Origin: Myxococcales bacterium
Lineage (GTDB): Bacteria > Myxococcota > Polyangia > Nannocystales > Nannocystaceae
Assembly (NCBI GenBank): GCA_016793465.1
Contig: JAEUJW010000036.1
Span: forward strand, 62,001 to 126,000
DNA length: 64,000 bases
Direction: 5' to 3'
The notes under the pieces are model-generated. The model was not told where the DNA came from. It was given only the letters and a program-made list of their open reading frames with translations, and did not search any database. The position numbers were made by a program, and so were the translations under genes. Below, piece after piece: positions 26,727 to 38,244 of this stretch. How positions within the stretch are numbered: the first letter of the stretch is position 1; each line of letters starts with the position of its first letter.

Positions 26727-26837
26727 GCCGCGACCCGACGTCACGATACGAGAGCCCACGGGCACGCGAGCCCGCCACATCCGGCGCCCCGACCTCGCGA
26801 ACCATCGTATGACTCCCCCACCTCAGGAGTCTCGAGC

Positions 26838-27221
26838 ATGACCAGTCTGTACGAAGAGTTGGGCGGCGCCCCGGCGATCGACGCCGCGGTCGACATCTTT
26901 TATCGCAAGGTCCTCGCCGACGAGCGCATCAACCGGTTCTTCGCCGGCACCGACATGCGGCGCCAGGCCGCCCACCAGAAGGCCTTCCTGACCGTCGCCT
27001 TCGGCGGCCCCAGCAACTACGGCGGCCGCGGCATGCGCGAGGCCCACGCCCGCGCCGTCGCCAACGGCCTCGACGACAGCCACTTCGACGCGGTCATCGA
27101 GAACCTCGCCGCCACCCTGCGCGAGCTCGGCGTCGACGACGAGCGCATCGGCAAGGTCGCCGCCGTCGCCGAGACCGTGCGCGACGACGTCCTCGGTCGC
27201 ACGCCGCGCGCCGCCGTCTGA
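26838..27221 (+). CDS. Truncated haemoglobin, group I
   Basis: A 127-residue protein, normal for truncated globins, after an AGGAG-like site. It starts YEELGG, has FYRKV with a B10-like Tyr22, a QKAFL and GGPSNYGG segment, and a proximal His near residue 70 (MREAHARA). Such haem proteins bind O2 or NO and often detoxify NO. It is convergent with msrA (4-bp gap), so both neighbours deal with oxidative or nitrosative chemistry; that link is inference. Confidence 0.9.
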   Translation: MTSLYEELGGAPAIDAAVDIFYRKVLADERINRFFAGTDMRRQAAHQKAFLTVAFGGPSNYGGRGMREAHARAVANGLDDSHFDAVIENLAATLRELGVDDERIGKVAAVAETVRDDVLGRTPRAAV

Positions 27222-27225
27222 CGCC

Positions 27226-27861
27226 TCACGAGGCCGACGCCGGCCGGTCGAAGCGCGGCACCGGCATGTGGCAGTACGGCGTCTTCCTGGTGCGCACGTA
27301 GTAGTTCTGGTGGTACTCCTCCGCCGGCCAGAACGTGCCCGCGTCGTGCACCGTGGTCGCCACCGCGTAGCCGTTGGCCTTCAACTTCCCGATCAGACCG
27401 TCGACCGCGGCGCGCTGCTCCGGCCCGGTCACGAACACCGCCGAGCGGTACTGCGTGCCGATGTCGGGCCCCTGGCGGTCGACCTCGGTCGGGTCGTGGA
27501 TCTCGAAGAACCGCCGGGCCACCGCCTCGTAGCCGATCGTCTGCGGGTCGAACGTGACCCGCACCGTCTCCGCGTGGCCGGTCTCGCCGCTCGACACTTC
27601 CTCGTAGCCCGGCCTGTCCTTCGACCCGCCCATGTAGCCCGACTCGACGTCGATCACCCCCGGCATCATCTCGAGGAAGTGCTCGACGCCCCAGAAGCAC
27701 CCGCCCGCGAAGTACCCGACCTCGGTCGGCCCGTCGCCGCGCGCCGCCGTGGTCGCGACCTTCTCCGCCGGCGGGCTCGCCTTCTTCTGGTTGGCGTCCG
27801 AGCTCCCGCACGCCGCCGTCGCTACGAGCGAGCACAGGAAGATCCTCCGGGTGAACATCAT
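27226..27861 (-). CDS. msrA: Peptide methionine sulfoxide reductase MsrA, lipoprotein form
   Basis: A 211-residue protein with signal peptide and lipobox Cys18 (LVATAAC). The MsrA domain shows the catalytic GCFWG with Cys55, then [23 protein letters not shown](Y)RSA and EEYHQNYY. It reduces Met-S-sulfoxide in proteins, here in the envelope rather than the cytoplasm. The start is ATG 27861 (ATG 27858 also possible). It is divergent from the steroid-reductase-like gene. Confidence 0.93.
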   Translation of the reverse strand: MMFTRRIFLCSLVATAACGSSDANQKKASPPAEKVATTAARGDGPTEVGYFAGGCFWGVEHFLEMMPGVIDVESGYMGGSKDRPGYEEVSSGETGHAETVRVTFDPQTIGYEAVARRFFEIHDPTEVDRQGPDIGTQYRSAVFVTGPEQRAAVDGLIGKLKANGYAVATTVHDAGTFWPAEEYHQNYYVRTRKTPYCHMPVPRFDRPASAS

Positions 27862-27944
27862 GGTCCGCTGCACGCCCCCTTATACGCCCGCGCGGCCGCC
27901 GTGTTACAGCGCCCGCCGGCGCGGCCCCGTGGTATGCCTCGCCC

Positions 27945-28700
27945 GTGTCCGAGCCCGACCTCTACGCCCACCTGCTGACCGCGATGCTCGTCGCCGCCGC
28001 GGCCAGCGCCGTCTCGCTGCTGTTCCTGTCGGCCCCCTACGGCCGCCACGCGCGCGGCGGCTGGGGCCCGTCCATGGACACCCGGGCCGCCTGGGTCGTC
28101 ATGGAGTCGCCCTCGCTGCTGTGGTTCCTCATCGTCTACTTCGCCGGCGAGCACGCCTGGTCGCTGGCCCCGCTCGCGCTCATGGCCATGTGGCAGGCGC
28201 ACTACGTCCAGCGCACCCTGATCTTCCCGTTCAAGCTGCGCCCCGGCGGCCTCACCCCCGTCAGCGTGGTGGCCATGGGGTTCGTCTTCAACCTCGGCAA
28301 CGCCTACTTGAACGCGCGCTGGCTCTCGCACTTCGGCCACTACGACCCCAGCTGGCTGTGGAGCCCGCAGTTCCTCATCGGCCTCATCCTGTTCGTCACC
28401 GGCTACCGCATCAACCGCTGGGCCGACCGCGTGCTCGCCGACCTGCGCAAACCCGGCGAGACCGGCTACAAGATCCCCCGCGGCGGCCTCTACGAGGTCA
28501 TCTCCTGCCCCAACTACTTCGGCGAGCTGCTCGAGTGGACCGGCTTCGCCATCGCCGCCGGCAGCTCGGCGGGCTGGGCCTTCGTGCTGTTCACCGCCGC
28601 CAACCTGATCCCCCGGGCCCTCTCGCACCACCGCTGGTACCGCGAGAAGTTCCCCGACTACCCGCCGTGGCGCAAGGCCGTGATCCCGATGGTTCTCTGA
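27945..28700 (+). CDS. Steroid 5-alpha-reductase-like integral membrane protein
   Basis: A 251-residue protein from GTG 27945 with about six hydrophobic helices. The C-terminal part carries the family signature GYKIPRGGLYEVISCPNYFG then ELLEW and a final YREKFPDYPPWRKAVIP, as in 3-oxo-5-alpha-steroid 4-dehydrogenase C-terminal domains. These enzymes reduce enone double bonds of steroids or trans-2-enoyl lipids with NADPH. Sterol production is known in Nannocystis, so a sterol role is plausible, but a fatty acyl substrate is equally possible. Confidence 0.83.
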   Translation: MSEPDLYAHLLTAMLVAAAASAVSLLFLSAPYGRHARGGWGPSMDTRAAWVVMESPSLLWFLIVYFAGEHAWSLAPLALMAMWQAHYVQRTLIFPFKLRPGGLTPVSVVAMGFVFNLGNAYLNARWLSHFGHYDPSWLWSPQFLIGLILFVTGYRINRWADRVLADLRKPGETGYKIPRGGLYEVISCPNYFGELLEWTGFAIAAGSSAGWAFVLFTAANLIPRALSHHRWYREKFPDYPPWRKAVIPMVL

Positions 28701-28711
28701 TCCTCGTCACT

Positions 28712-28745
28712 CGGCCGCGTGCGCCCGAGGTCGAGCACGCGGCCG
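28712..28745. terminator. Strong hairpin between convergent genes
   Basis: CGGCCGCGTGC pairs perfectly with GCACGCGGCCG (11 bp) across a 12-nt loop. It lies 12 bp past the plus-strand stop at 28700 and before the minus-strand stop at 28776. No T-run follows, so a GC-type bidirectional terminator is inferred. Confidence 0.6.
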
Positions 28746-28775
28746 GCGCCTCGCCGCCGGGCTGCGCCGCTCGCT

Positions 28776-29228
28776 CTACTGCTTCAGGCTGAGGCACGCC
28801 GCCGTCGCCGTCGCCTGCTGCTCCGGGCTCGCCGTCGTCGACTCGCACCAGTACGACCTCCCGCCGATCTCCCGCCGCACCTGCACCCAGTAGTTCTTGC
28901 CGAGGCCGCCGCTGTTCTCGAACGTGAACACGAAGCCGTCGGCCAGCCGCTCGACCTTCGCCTGCTGCGGGTTGTACATCTCGGCCTCCTTCTCGGCCTC
29001 CTCGGCGAGCTTCGGCCGGGTCGCCAGCGCCTCGTCGACAGTCACCGTCAGGCCCGGGCCCTCGACCAGCACGCCGCCCATGACGCCGTCGCTGGCCGTG
29101 CTGCCCGCGGGCGCGTCCATCTTCAGCCCGAGCCTGGCGAGCGCGAGCCCCTGGCCGCCCCTGTCACTGCCACCGCCCCCGCCGCAGGCCAGCACGCACA
29201 CGAGAGGGATCGCCGAGAGCTTCTGCAT
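28776..29228 (-). CDS. Small lipoprotein, unknown function
   Basis: A 150-residue protein from ATG 29228, preceded by a clear AAGGAGA. Lipobox Cys15 (LVCVLAC) is followed by Gly repeats and one compact domain (about 30-150) with two Cys and a [16 protein letters not shown] ending. No characterised family recognised. It is probably attached to a membrane. Confidence 0.72.
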   Translation of the reverse strand: MQKLSAIPLVCVLACGGGGGSDRGGQGLALARLGLKMDAPAGSTASDGVMGGVLVEGPGLTVTVDEALATRPKLAEEAEKEAEMYNPQQAKVERLADGFVFTFENSGGLGKNYWVQVRREIGGRSYWCESTTASPEQQATATAACLSLKQ

Positions 29229-29431
29229 GGGTCTCCTTGGGGTGCCGCGGCCGGGCCGTCGCGGCCGACTCGCGCGCGAGAAGATCGTCGGCGCGCGCGG
29301 GTTCGTCAAGCCCGCGCGCGCCGCCGCGCCGCCGCACTGGCACATTTACCGCCCGCTCGCGCGCTCCCGCCCCGCTCGCCGCGCGCGCCCGCGTGATAGC
29401 CTGCCGTGGGCGCTCTGCGCCGGAGGTCGCC

Positions 29432-30982
29432 ATGGCTCTCACTGCACGCCCGCCTGGACCCATCGCCGCGACGCACCGGCTCGCCGGCCTGTCGCTCGTC
29501 GCGCTCGTCGCCTGCCCGGGCGGCGGCGGCGGCACGGGCGACACCGGCAGCACCGGCGGCACGCCGATGACCAGCGGCACGCCCACGAGCGGCTCCGACA
29601 CCACCGTCGATCCGCCCCCGACCACCAGCCCGAGCAGCGACGAGGGCGTCGACCCGACCGCCGCCTCGACCGCGGGCGAGACCGTCGACCCGACCACCGC
29701 CGGCCTCAGCTCGACCGGCCCCGATCCCCGGACCTCGAGCGAGGGCTCGAGCAGCGGCGAGGCCTGCGTCAACCTCGAGTGCCAGCAGGTCCAGTGCGGC
29801 GGCGACGTGACCACCAGCCTGAGCGGCGTCGTCACCACCCCGAACGGCGGCCTGCCGCTCTACAACATCGTCGTGTTCGTGCCGAACGCCCCGCTCTCGC
29901 CGCTGCCCGACGGCGTCACCTGCGACACCTGCATGACGGGACTCGACGGCGACCCGGTGGTCGCGACCCTCACCGACACCGAGGGCAAGTTCGTGCTGAA
30001 GGACGTGCCGGTCGGCAGCGACATCCCGCTCGTGGTCCAGATCGGCAAGTGGCGCCGCCAGATCGTCGTCCCCGCGGTCGAGCAGTGCGTCGACACCCCG
30101 ATCGACCCCACGCTCACCCGCCTGCCGAAGAACCAGCAGGAGGGCGACCTCCCGAAGATCGCCATCACCACCGGCGGCGCCGACCCGCTCGAGTGCCTGC
30201 TGCGCAAGATCGGGGTCGACGACGCCGAGTTCACCCCGCCGGACGGACCCGGCCGCGTCAACGTGTTCAGCGGCCTCGGCGGCGGCACCAAGTACGCCGA
30301 CAGCCAGAACGGCGGCGCCGCCTACCCCGCGGCCCCCGCCCTGTGGGACTCGCTCGCCACCCTCTCGAACTACGACATCCTGCTGCTCGCCTGCGAGGGC
30401 TCGCTCGAGGAGACCAACAAGTCGGCCGCCGCCCGCCAGGCCGTGTTCGACTACACCAACGGCGGCGGCCGCATCTTCGCCTCGCACGTGCACAACTACT
30501 GGCTGCGCCAGGGCCCCGCGCCGTTCAACAGCGTCGCCGAGTTCGAGTTCCTGCCCGACCCGCAGCCCGGGATCACCGGCCACATCGACACCGACTTCCC
30601 CAAGGGCATGGCCCTCGCCGAGTGGCTGATCAACACCGGCGGCTCGACCGTGTTCGGCGACCTCCCGCTCTACGCCGTCCAGCTCTCGGTCGCCTCGATC
30701 GACCCGGCGATCGTCCAGCGCTGGATCTACCTCGACGACCCGCCCAACGCCGTGCAGTACTTCACCTTCAACGCCCCCATCGGCCGGCCCGAGGCCCAGC
30801 AGTGCGGGCGCTTCGTGTTCAGCGACCTCCACGTGTCGTCCGGCGACGTCGTCGGCGCCCCCTACCCCGACGGCTGCATCACCCCCGACCTCTCGCCCCA
30901 GGAGAAGGCCCTGGTGTTCATGCTGTTCGACCTCTCGTCCTGCATCCAGCCCGACGACGAACCGCCGGTGATCCCCGGCTGA
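29432..30982 (+). CDS. Large lipoprotein with Thr/Ser linker and glutamine-amidotransferase-like fold
   Basis: A 516-residue protein from ATG 29432 with GGAGG upstream. Lipobox Cys28 (LVALVAC) is followed by a Gly/Thr/Ser linker (to about 108). A segment with paired cysteines and a carboxypeptidase-regulatory-like strand set ([12 protein letters not shown]) comes next. The C-terminal half contains ILLLACEGS and [19 protein letters not shown], reminiscent of ThuA/GATase-like folds, without a proven active site. It is a myxobacterial-type surface lipoprotein; function unknown. Confidence 0.7.
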   Translation: MALTARPPGPIAATHRLAGLSLVALVACPGGGGGTGDTGSTGGTPMTSGTPTSGSDTTVDPPPTTSPSSDEGVDPTAASTAGETVDPTTAGLSSTGPDPRTSSEGSSSGEACVNLECQQVQCGGDVTTSLSGVVTTPNGGLPLYNIVVFVPNAPLSPLPDGVTCDTCMTGLDGDPVVATLTDTEGKFVLKDVPVGSDIPLVVQIGKWRRQIVVPAVEQCVDTPIDPTLTRLPKNQQEGDLPKIAITTGGADPLECLLRKIGVDDAEFTPPDGPGRVNVFSGLGGGTKYADSQNGGAAYPAAPALWDSLATLSNYDILLLACEGSLEETNKSAAARQAVFDYTNGGGRIFASHVHNYWLRQGPAPFNSVAEFEFLPDPQPGITGHIDTDFPKGMALAEWLINTGGSTVFGDLPLYAVQLSVASIDPAIVQRWIYLDDPPNAVQYFTFNAPIGRPEAQQCGRFVFSDLHVSSGDVVGAPYPDGCITPDLSPQEKALVFMLFDLSSCIQPDDEPPVIPG

Positions 30983-30987
30983 CCGAC

Positions 30988-31003
30988 CTGTCCCCAGGGA
31001 CAG
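30988..31003. repeat. CTGNCC-N4-GGNCAG palindrome between convergent stops
   Basis: CTGTCC-CCAG-GGACAG fills most of the 22-bp gap between the plus-strand stop (30982) and the minus-strand stop (31005). It can also be read as a 7-bp stem with a 2-nt centre. In this position it might act as a weak bidirectional terminator. Confidence 0.55.
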
Positions 31004-31004
31004 C

Positions 31005-33767
<2,763 letters not shown>

Positions 33768-33897
33768 CGTGACGCGTATTCTCGCCCGGGCGCTCCGCAG
33801 CAACAACGAGGTCGACGCGCCCTGTTCACCCCGCTCACGACGCGAAAACCGGCGCCGACCGCGGAACCTCGGTCGCGCCCGGGCGTCCAGGCTCCGC

Positions 33898-35730
33898 ATG
33901 CCCGCCGCTCGCCCCGCGCTCGCCCTCGCGCTCCTGCTCGGCTGCACCGCCAAGCAGGTCCGCCCCGACCCCGACGCCCGGCTGTCCCTCGCCTTCGGCG
34001 ACGCCGACGGCCAGGGCATCGCCGTCTACCTGCGCGACGTCCCTGACGAACAACACAGCCGCATGCTCCTCGTGCGCCAGTCGATCGCCGGCCCGATGCT
34101 GTGGCGCCGCCCGCTCGAGGGCCGCTACGAGGTCGACATCTTCCGCGCCCAGACCTTCGGCTGCTCGCTCGTCGTGCCCGCGATCTCCGGCCAGTCGCTG
34201 CCGTCCGGCGGCCTCCTGCACCTTCACCTCGGCGACGGCGCGATGCACGAGTGGGCCCCGCCGATCGCCCACGCCGAGGTCGTCACCGTGCTCGGCGACC
34301 AGACCTCCGCGCACCCGCTGTGGATCGGCGAGGCGATCGGCGACGGCCCCGTCCCGTTCGCCGTCGCCGCCCACGACGTCACCGGCGAGGCCCGCACCTG
34401 GTCGGTCGTCGACAGCTTCGCCTCCGCCGACCTCCACGCGCGCCTCGCCCCCGACGTCGTGCTCGCCGGGGCCACCGGCAGCGACTGGCAGGGCTTTCGC
34501 CGCGACACCGGCGCGCGCGTGCCCCTGCCCGCGCTCGACGTACCCGGCCTGTGCTTCGCCGGCGGCCGCTGGTGGGCCGGCCGCGACGACCGCCTCGTCG
34601 ACCTCACCCTCGCCGACCCCGAGGCCTCGACCCGCTCGCTGCCCGCGACCTTCATCCCGCCCGACGAGGCCCACCAGTGGTCGCTGATCGACTGCGCCGA
34701 TCACGACGACGAGGTCGTGCTGGCGATCAACCGCACCGCCCGCGGCCTCGGCCTGCTCGTCGGCGTCGACCCCGACTCCCGCGCCGTGCGCTGGACCCTC
34801 GACCTCCCGCGCCCGCTGCCCGCGATCCGCACCCCGGACCCCGCCGACACCTGGCCCGCGCGGCTCGGCGACTTCGCGTTCGTCCGCCAGCTCGGCCCCC
34901 GCGGCGTCGACCCCTGCGCCGTCGACCTCGCCGACCACCGACTGCTGTGGTGCGCCGGCTGGGACGGCGCCGTGGCCCTCTCCGACGGCTCCGACTGGCT
35001 GCTCCGCGGCCGCGTCGGCGAGGCCATCCACGTCGCGCGCATGTCCGGCTCCGTCGGCGAGCCGACCGCCGCCGTCGCGCTCGCCGACGAGCTCGGGTCG
35101 CCCTTCCCGCACCTCCGCGACGGCAAGCTGTGGGTCCACCTCGACCTGCCCGACGTCCCGCCCGACCAGATCCCCCTGCTCGTGCTCGACGCCCGCACGC
35201 TGCGCCCCGCGGTCCCCGGTGCGGTCGGCCGCGCCAGCGCCGACGCCCGCGTCCGCGACATCCTCCCCGACGTCGAGCGCCTGCTCGTGCACGACCCGGT
35301 CCCGGTCGCCGCGCCCGTCGCCTTCACCCGCCCGCCCGTCAACCCGTGGGAGCGCGACATCGTCGGCAGCGGCCCCGCGTGGAACCCCACCGAGCTCGCC
35401 GATCAGCGCCGCGCCGCCGTGCTCGCCGCCCTGTCCGAGGCCGGCCTGCCCGCGTCCACCGCGACCCGCGTGCTCGGCCACCGCGGCGCCCTCGTCGTCG
35501 CCGCCGCCGAACACGACGGCCGCTGGACGCTCTTGAAAGGCCACGGCGTGCGCAGCGAGCACGTCGCCGCCCGCACCTTCGACCGCCGCCCGACCGCCGC
35601 CGACGTCGACCGCTTCCTCCTCGACGTCGAGCCCCGCACCGCCAGCGACAGCGGCCGCGGCACCACCGACGAGGCCGCCTGGAACGCCGTCGTCGGCGAG
35701 CCGCGCACCGCGCTGTGGCTGCTCGAGTAG
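33898..35730 (+). CDS. Large lipoprotein, probable beta-propeller, unknown function
   Basis: A 610-residue protein from ATG 33898 with lipobox Cys16 (LALLLGC). The mature chain is rich in short strand-like units with repeating Trp/Asp patterns (for example LLVLDARTLRP, WALDL-type) and no membrane helix. I suspect a propeller-like or sensor ectodomain, but no family is recognised. It is divergent from the kinase-TPR gene and ends 5 bp before the convergent DNA ligase gene. A functional link with the kinase is conjecture. Confidence 0.65.
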   Translation: MPAARPALALALLLGCTAKQVRPDPDARLSLAFGDADGQGIAVYLRDVPDEQHSRMLLVRQSIAGPMLWRRPLEGRYEVDIFRAQTFGCSLVVPAISGQSLPSGGLLHLHLGDGAMHEWAPPIAHAEVVTVLGDQTSAHPLWIGEAIGDGPVPFAVAAHDVTGEARTWSVVDSFASADLHARLAPDVVLAGATGSDWQGFRRDTGARVPLPALDVPGLCFAGGRWWAGRDDRLVDLTLADPEASTRSLPATFIPPDEAHQWSLIDCADHDDEVVLAINRTARGLGLLVGVDPDSRAVRWTLDLPRPLPAIRTPDPADTWPARLGDFAFVRQLGPRGVDPCAVDLADHRLLWCAGWDGAVALSDGSDWLLRGRVGEAIHVARMSGSVGEPTAAVALADELGSPFPHLRDGKLWVHLDLPDVPPDQIPLLVLDARTLRPAVPGAVGRASADARVRDILPDVERLLVHDPVPVAAPVAFTRPPVNPWERDIVGSGPAWNPTELADQRRAAVLAALSEAGLPASTATRVLGHRGALVVAAAEHDGRWTLLKGHGVRSEHVAARTFDRRPTAADVDRFLLDVEPRTASDSGRGTTDEAAWNAVVGEPRTALWLLE

Positions 35731-35735
35731 CGCGT

Positions 35736-36854
35736 CTACTTGCGCTTCGCCGTCTTCTTGGCCGCCGGCCGCACCGCCGCGGCCGCCGTCGCCGTGCCCG
35801 GCCGCCACGCCACGTCGTGGCGCACCCCGACGTAGCTCGGGAACCGCGGCACCCCGCCGTCGCTCAGCTCCTGGTACCTGAACGTGATGATGCTGCCGAT
35901 CGGCGGCGGACTGTCGCGCTCCGCGTCGGTCATGCCGGTGCCGACCGCGAACTTGGTCCCGTCCTGCAGCTCGACCAGCAGCGCCCCGAGGCGCCCCTTG
36001 TGCTTGCCGGTGCCCGGCTGGTGCCCCGTCACCCTGGCCTCGCTGTCGAAGAAGCTCTTGACCTTCAGCAGCGTGTGGCTGCGCCCGACCTCGTAGGCCG
36101 AGCCCGGCCGGCGCAGCATCAGCCCCTCGCCGCCGAGCGCCTCGACCCGCTTCAGCTCCTGCCGCAGGTGGTCGACCCCGCGGCACGGCTCGTGCGGGTG
36201 GGCGACCGCGTGCGGCGGCCGCTGCCTGTCGATGTACTGGTGGTAGTGCTGCACCCGCTGTTCGAACGCCCCGCCGTGCCCCGGCGCGTCGAACACGAGG
36301 TACTTGATCTGCCGCCAGTCGTCGCTCTTGTCCTGCCGGCGCACGATGCTGACCGCCCGCTGGAACGCCTTGCGGTCGAGCCACAGCTCCCCGTCGAGCG
36401 GCGTCTTCGGCAGCCCGGCGACGAACCAGTCGGGCGCGTGGTACACGTTGCCGAGCCGCGACAGGAACCGCTCGCCGTCCCAGTACGCGCGCACGCCGTC
36501 GAGCTTCTCGCTCATCCACCAGCCCGAGAGGTCGGCCTCGTTGTCCCACACGTGGGCCAGCAGCACCGGCGGCGCCGTCGCCTCCTCCTCCACCGCCGCG
36601 GCCGTCGCCGCCGCCGGGGCCCGCGTCGACCTGGCCGCCGGGACAGGCGCCGCCGCGCCGCCGACCCGCGCCAGCTCGGCCGCCTCGCCGCGCAGGCCCT
36701 TGATGTGCTTGCACGTGCGCCGCTCCGGCGGCGCCGACTGGTTGCGCCACGCCGGGCAGGTGCACGAGTACACCCCGCCGGTGTTCTTCACGACGTAGGG
36801 CTTCGCACCCGAACCACGCACCTCCGTCGAGGCGCCATCCGCCAGATCTGCCAT
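35736..36854 (-). CDS. ATP-dependent DNA ligase with N-terminal SWIM zinc finger
   Basis: A 372-residue protein. The N-terminus has a SWIM finger CxC...CxH (Cys31, Cys33, Cys48, His50). An Ala/Pro linker (about 60-98) leads to a nucleotidyltransferase with adenylation motif SEKLDGVRAYWDG (Lys117), LDGELW, EGLMLR and LLKVKSF. A compact OB-fold follows and the C-terminus is basic (PAAKKTAKRK). It belongs to the small ATP ligases used in repair, alongside the housekeeping NAD-dependent ligase. The SWIM finger probably binds nucleic acid. No Ku or LigD gene is adjacent. Confidence 0.88.
   Translation of the reverse strand: MADLADGASTEVRGSGAKPYVVKNTGGVYSCTCPAWRNQSAPPERRTCKHIKGLRGEAAELARVGGAAAPVPAARSTRAPAAATAAAVEEEATAPPVLLAHVWDNEADLSGWWMSEKLDGVRAYWDGERFLSRLGNVYHAPDWFVAGLPKTPLDGELWLDRKAFQRAVSIVRRQDKSDDWRQIKYLVFDAPGHGGAFEQRVQHYHQYIDRQRPPHAVAHPHEPCRGVDHLRQELKRVEALGGEGLMLRRPGSAYEVGRSHTLLKVKSFFDSEARVTGHQPGTGKHKGRLGALLVELQDGTKFAVGTGMTDAERDSPPPIGSIITFRYQELSDGGVPRFPSYVGVRHDVAWRPGTATAAAAVRPAAKKTAKRK
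36631..36646. repeat. CTGNCC-N4-GGNCAG palindrome, exact
   Basis: CTGGCC-GCCG-GGACAG inside the Ala/Pro linker of the DNA ligase gene. Because it is wholly GC-rich except two positions it is the copy most likely to be chance. Confidence 0.35.
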
Positions 36855-36958
36855 CGCACGCTCCCGGCCGCTCGGCCCGATCGCAGCCTAGACGCTTCGT
36901 CGCGTCTGCGGGAGATCATGCCCGCCATGCGCGCTTGCACGCGCTCCTGCACATCGGC

Positions 36959-38212
36959 TCAGGCGGTCAACGGCTCGCCCGCCGGCGCCGGGACCGGGTC
37001 CTCGACCAGCGCCGCCAGCAGCGGCCCGCCGAGCGCGTCGCCGTCGATGAACGCCCGCCGCCAGGTCTGCACCGCCGCGCGCGGCAGCGTGCGCCCGGTC
37101 GACGCATAGGCCCGCGCGAGGAAGTGCCACTCCTTCTCGCGGATCCGCCCGTCGAACACGCACGCGATCGCCAGCATCTTCAGGCCGGTCGCCTGCTCGC
37201 CCGGGTCGAGCCGCTGCAGCAGCTCGAGCATGACCTGCACGTCGTCGTAGCCGGCGGTGTCGAGCCGCCCGAAGCGCCGGCGCAGCACCTCGAACAGCGA
37301 GACCAGGTTGGGGTGGAAGTCGCCGCTGCGGACCACCGCCACCCCGACCGCCCGCATCATCACCTCCTGCAGCGCCGGCGAGACCTGCGCCTCGCCCAGC
37401 AGGCTCTCGACGATCTCGACCGCCGCCGACGGACCCATGGCCCGCAGCCGGGCCTCCCGCAGCGCCCGCCGGCACACGAACGCGTCCCACATCGCCGTGA
37501 TCGGCACCGACACGAACGGGATCCACGAGCGCATGCCGGCCCGCCCGAACAGCCGCACCAGCAGCCGCCGCAGCACGAAGTTGGTCAGCGCCACCTTCAA
37601 TTTATAAAACACCGTCGCCACGATCAGCCGGGTCTTCGAGGTCTCGCGCCGCGGATCGATGCCGAACAGCGGGCGCGGCGGGTTCGGGATCTCGAGCGCC
37701 GCCCGGGCCAGCACCGCCGCGAACATCTCGTCCTCGTTGTCCTCGCGCTCGTCGCCCTCGCGGAACAGCGACACGCCGGCCGCCTCCGCCAGCTTGTGCA
37801 CCGACGCGATCGCGTTCCAGTAGATGAAGCTGAGCTCGACGATCGCCACCGGCACCATGAACAGCACCGTCAGCGCGACGTACTCGACGTACTGCAGCCC
37901 GGTCGTCTCGCCCGGCTCGTCGCCGAGGATCGGCCGCGCGACCACGCTGATCGTCGCCCCCAGCGTCGCCGCGAACGCCCCCGCCCCGGCCGCCCGCAGC
38001 ACCGCCGCCTGCTCGACCTTCTTCAGCGCCCGCCGCTCGTCCGAGTTCAGGAAGTGCACCGCGTCGGCCGAGCTCGTCGGCGGCGGCCGCTCCCCGCTGC
38101 GCCGCTTGAAGTAGCCGACCGCGACCTTCTCCATCCGCCGCCGCTTCACCGGCGCGGGCGCGGGCGCGGGCGCTCCCCCGCCCGCAACCCCTTCGGCCTC
38201 CGACCCCGACAC
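36959..38212 (-). CDS. Membrane protein with TerB-like helical C-terminus, unknown function
   Basis: A 417-residue protein from GTG 38212; no better start is visible. The N-terminus is Ala/Pro then basic. Two hydrophobic helices lie at about 73-92 and 108-130, and a third weaker one near 225-245. The C-terminal third (about 270-400) is all-helical with LKMLAIACVFDGRIREKEW, similar in style to TerB-like folds. It may belong to a conserved myxobacterial membrane family (LBF_2804-like), a tentative assignment. It is divergent from the HEAT-like gene with a 32-bp gap. Confidence 0.65.
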   Translation of the reverse strand: MSGSEAEGVAGGGAPAPAPAPVKRRRMEKVAVGYFKRRSGERPPPTSSADAVHFLNSDERRALKKVEQAAVLRAAGAGAFAATLGATISVVARPILGDEPGETTGLQYVEYVALTVLFMVPVAIVELSFIYWNAIASVHKLAEAAGVSLFREGDEREDNEDEMFAAVLARAALEIPNPPRPLFGIDPRRETSKTRLIVATVFYKLKVALTNFVLRRLLVRLFGRAGMRSWIPFVSVPITAMWDAFVCRRALREARLRAMGPSAAVEIVESLLGEAQVSPALQEVMMRAVGVAVVRSGDFHPNLVSLFEVLRRRFGRLDTAGYDDVQVMLELLQRLDPGEQATGLKMLAIACVFDGRIREKEWHFLARAYASTGRTLPRAAVQTWRRAFIDGDALGGPLLAALVEDPVPAPAGEPLTA

Positions 38213-38244
38213 GCGGGCATCATACCGGAATATCCTGGCCGCCC

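Noticed and set aside
26743..26815. ATACGA / TCGTAT inverted repeat upstream of the truncated haemoglobin
   Set aside because: Only six matching bases with a loop of about 55 nt; too weak to call an operator.
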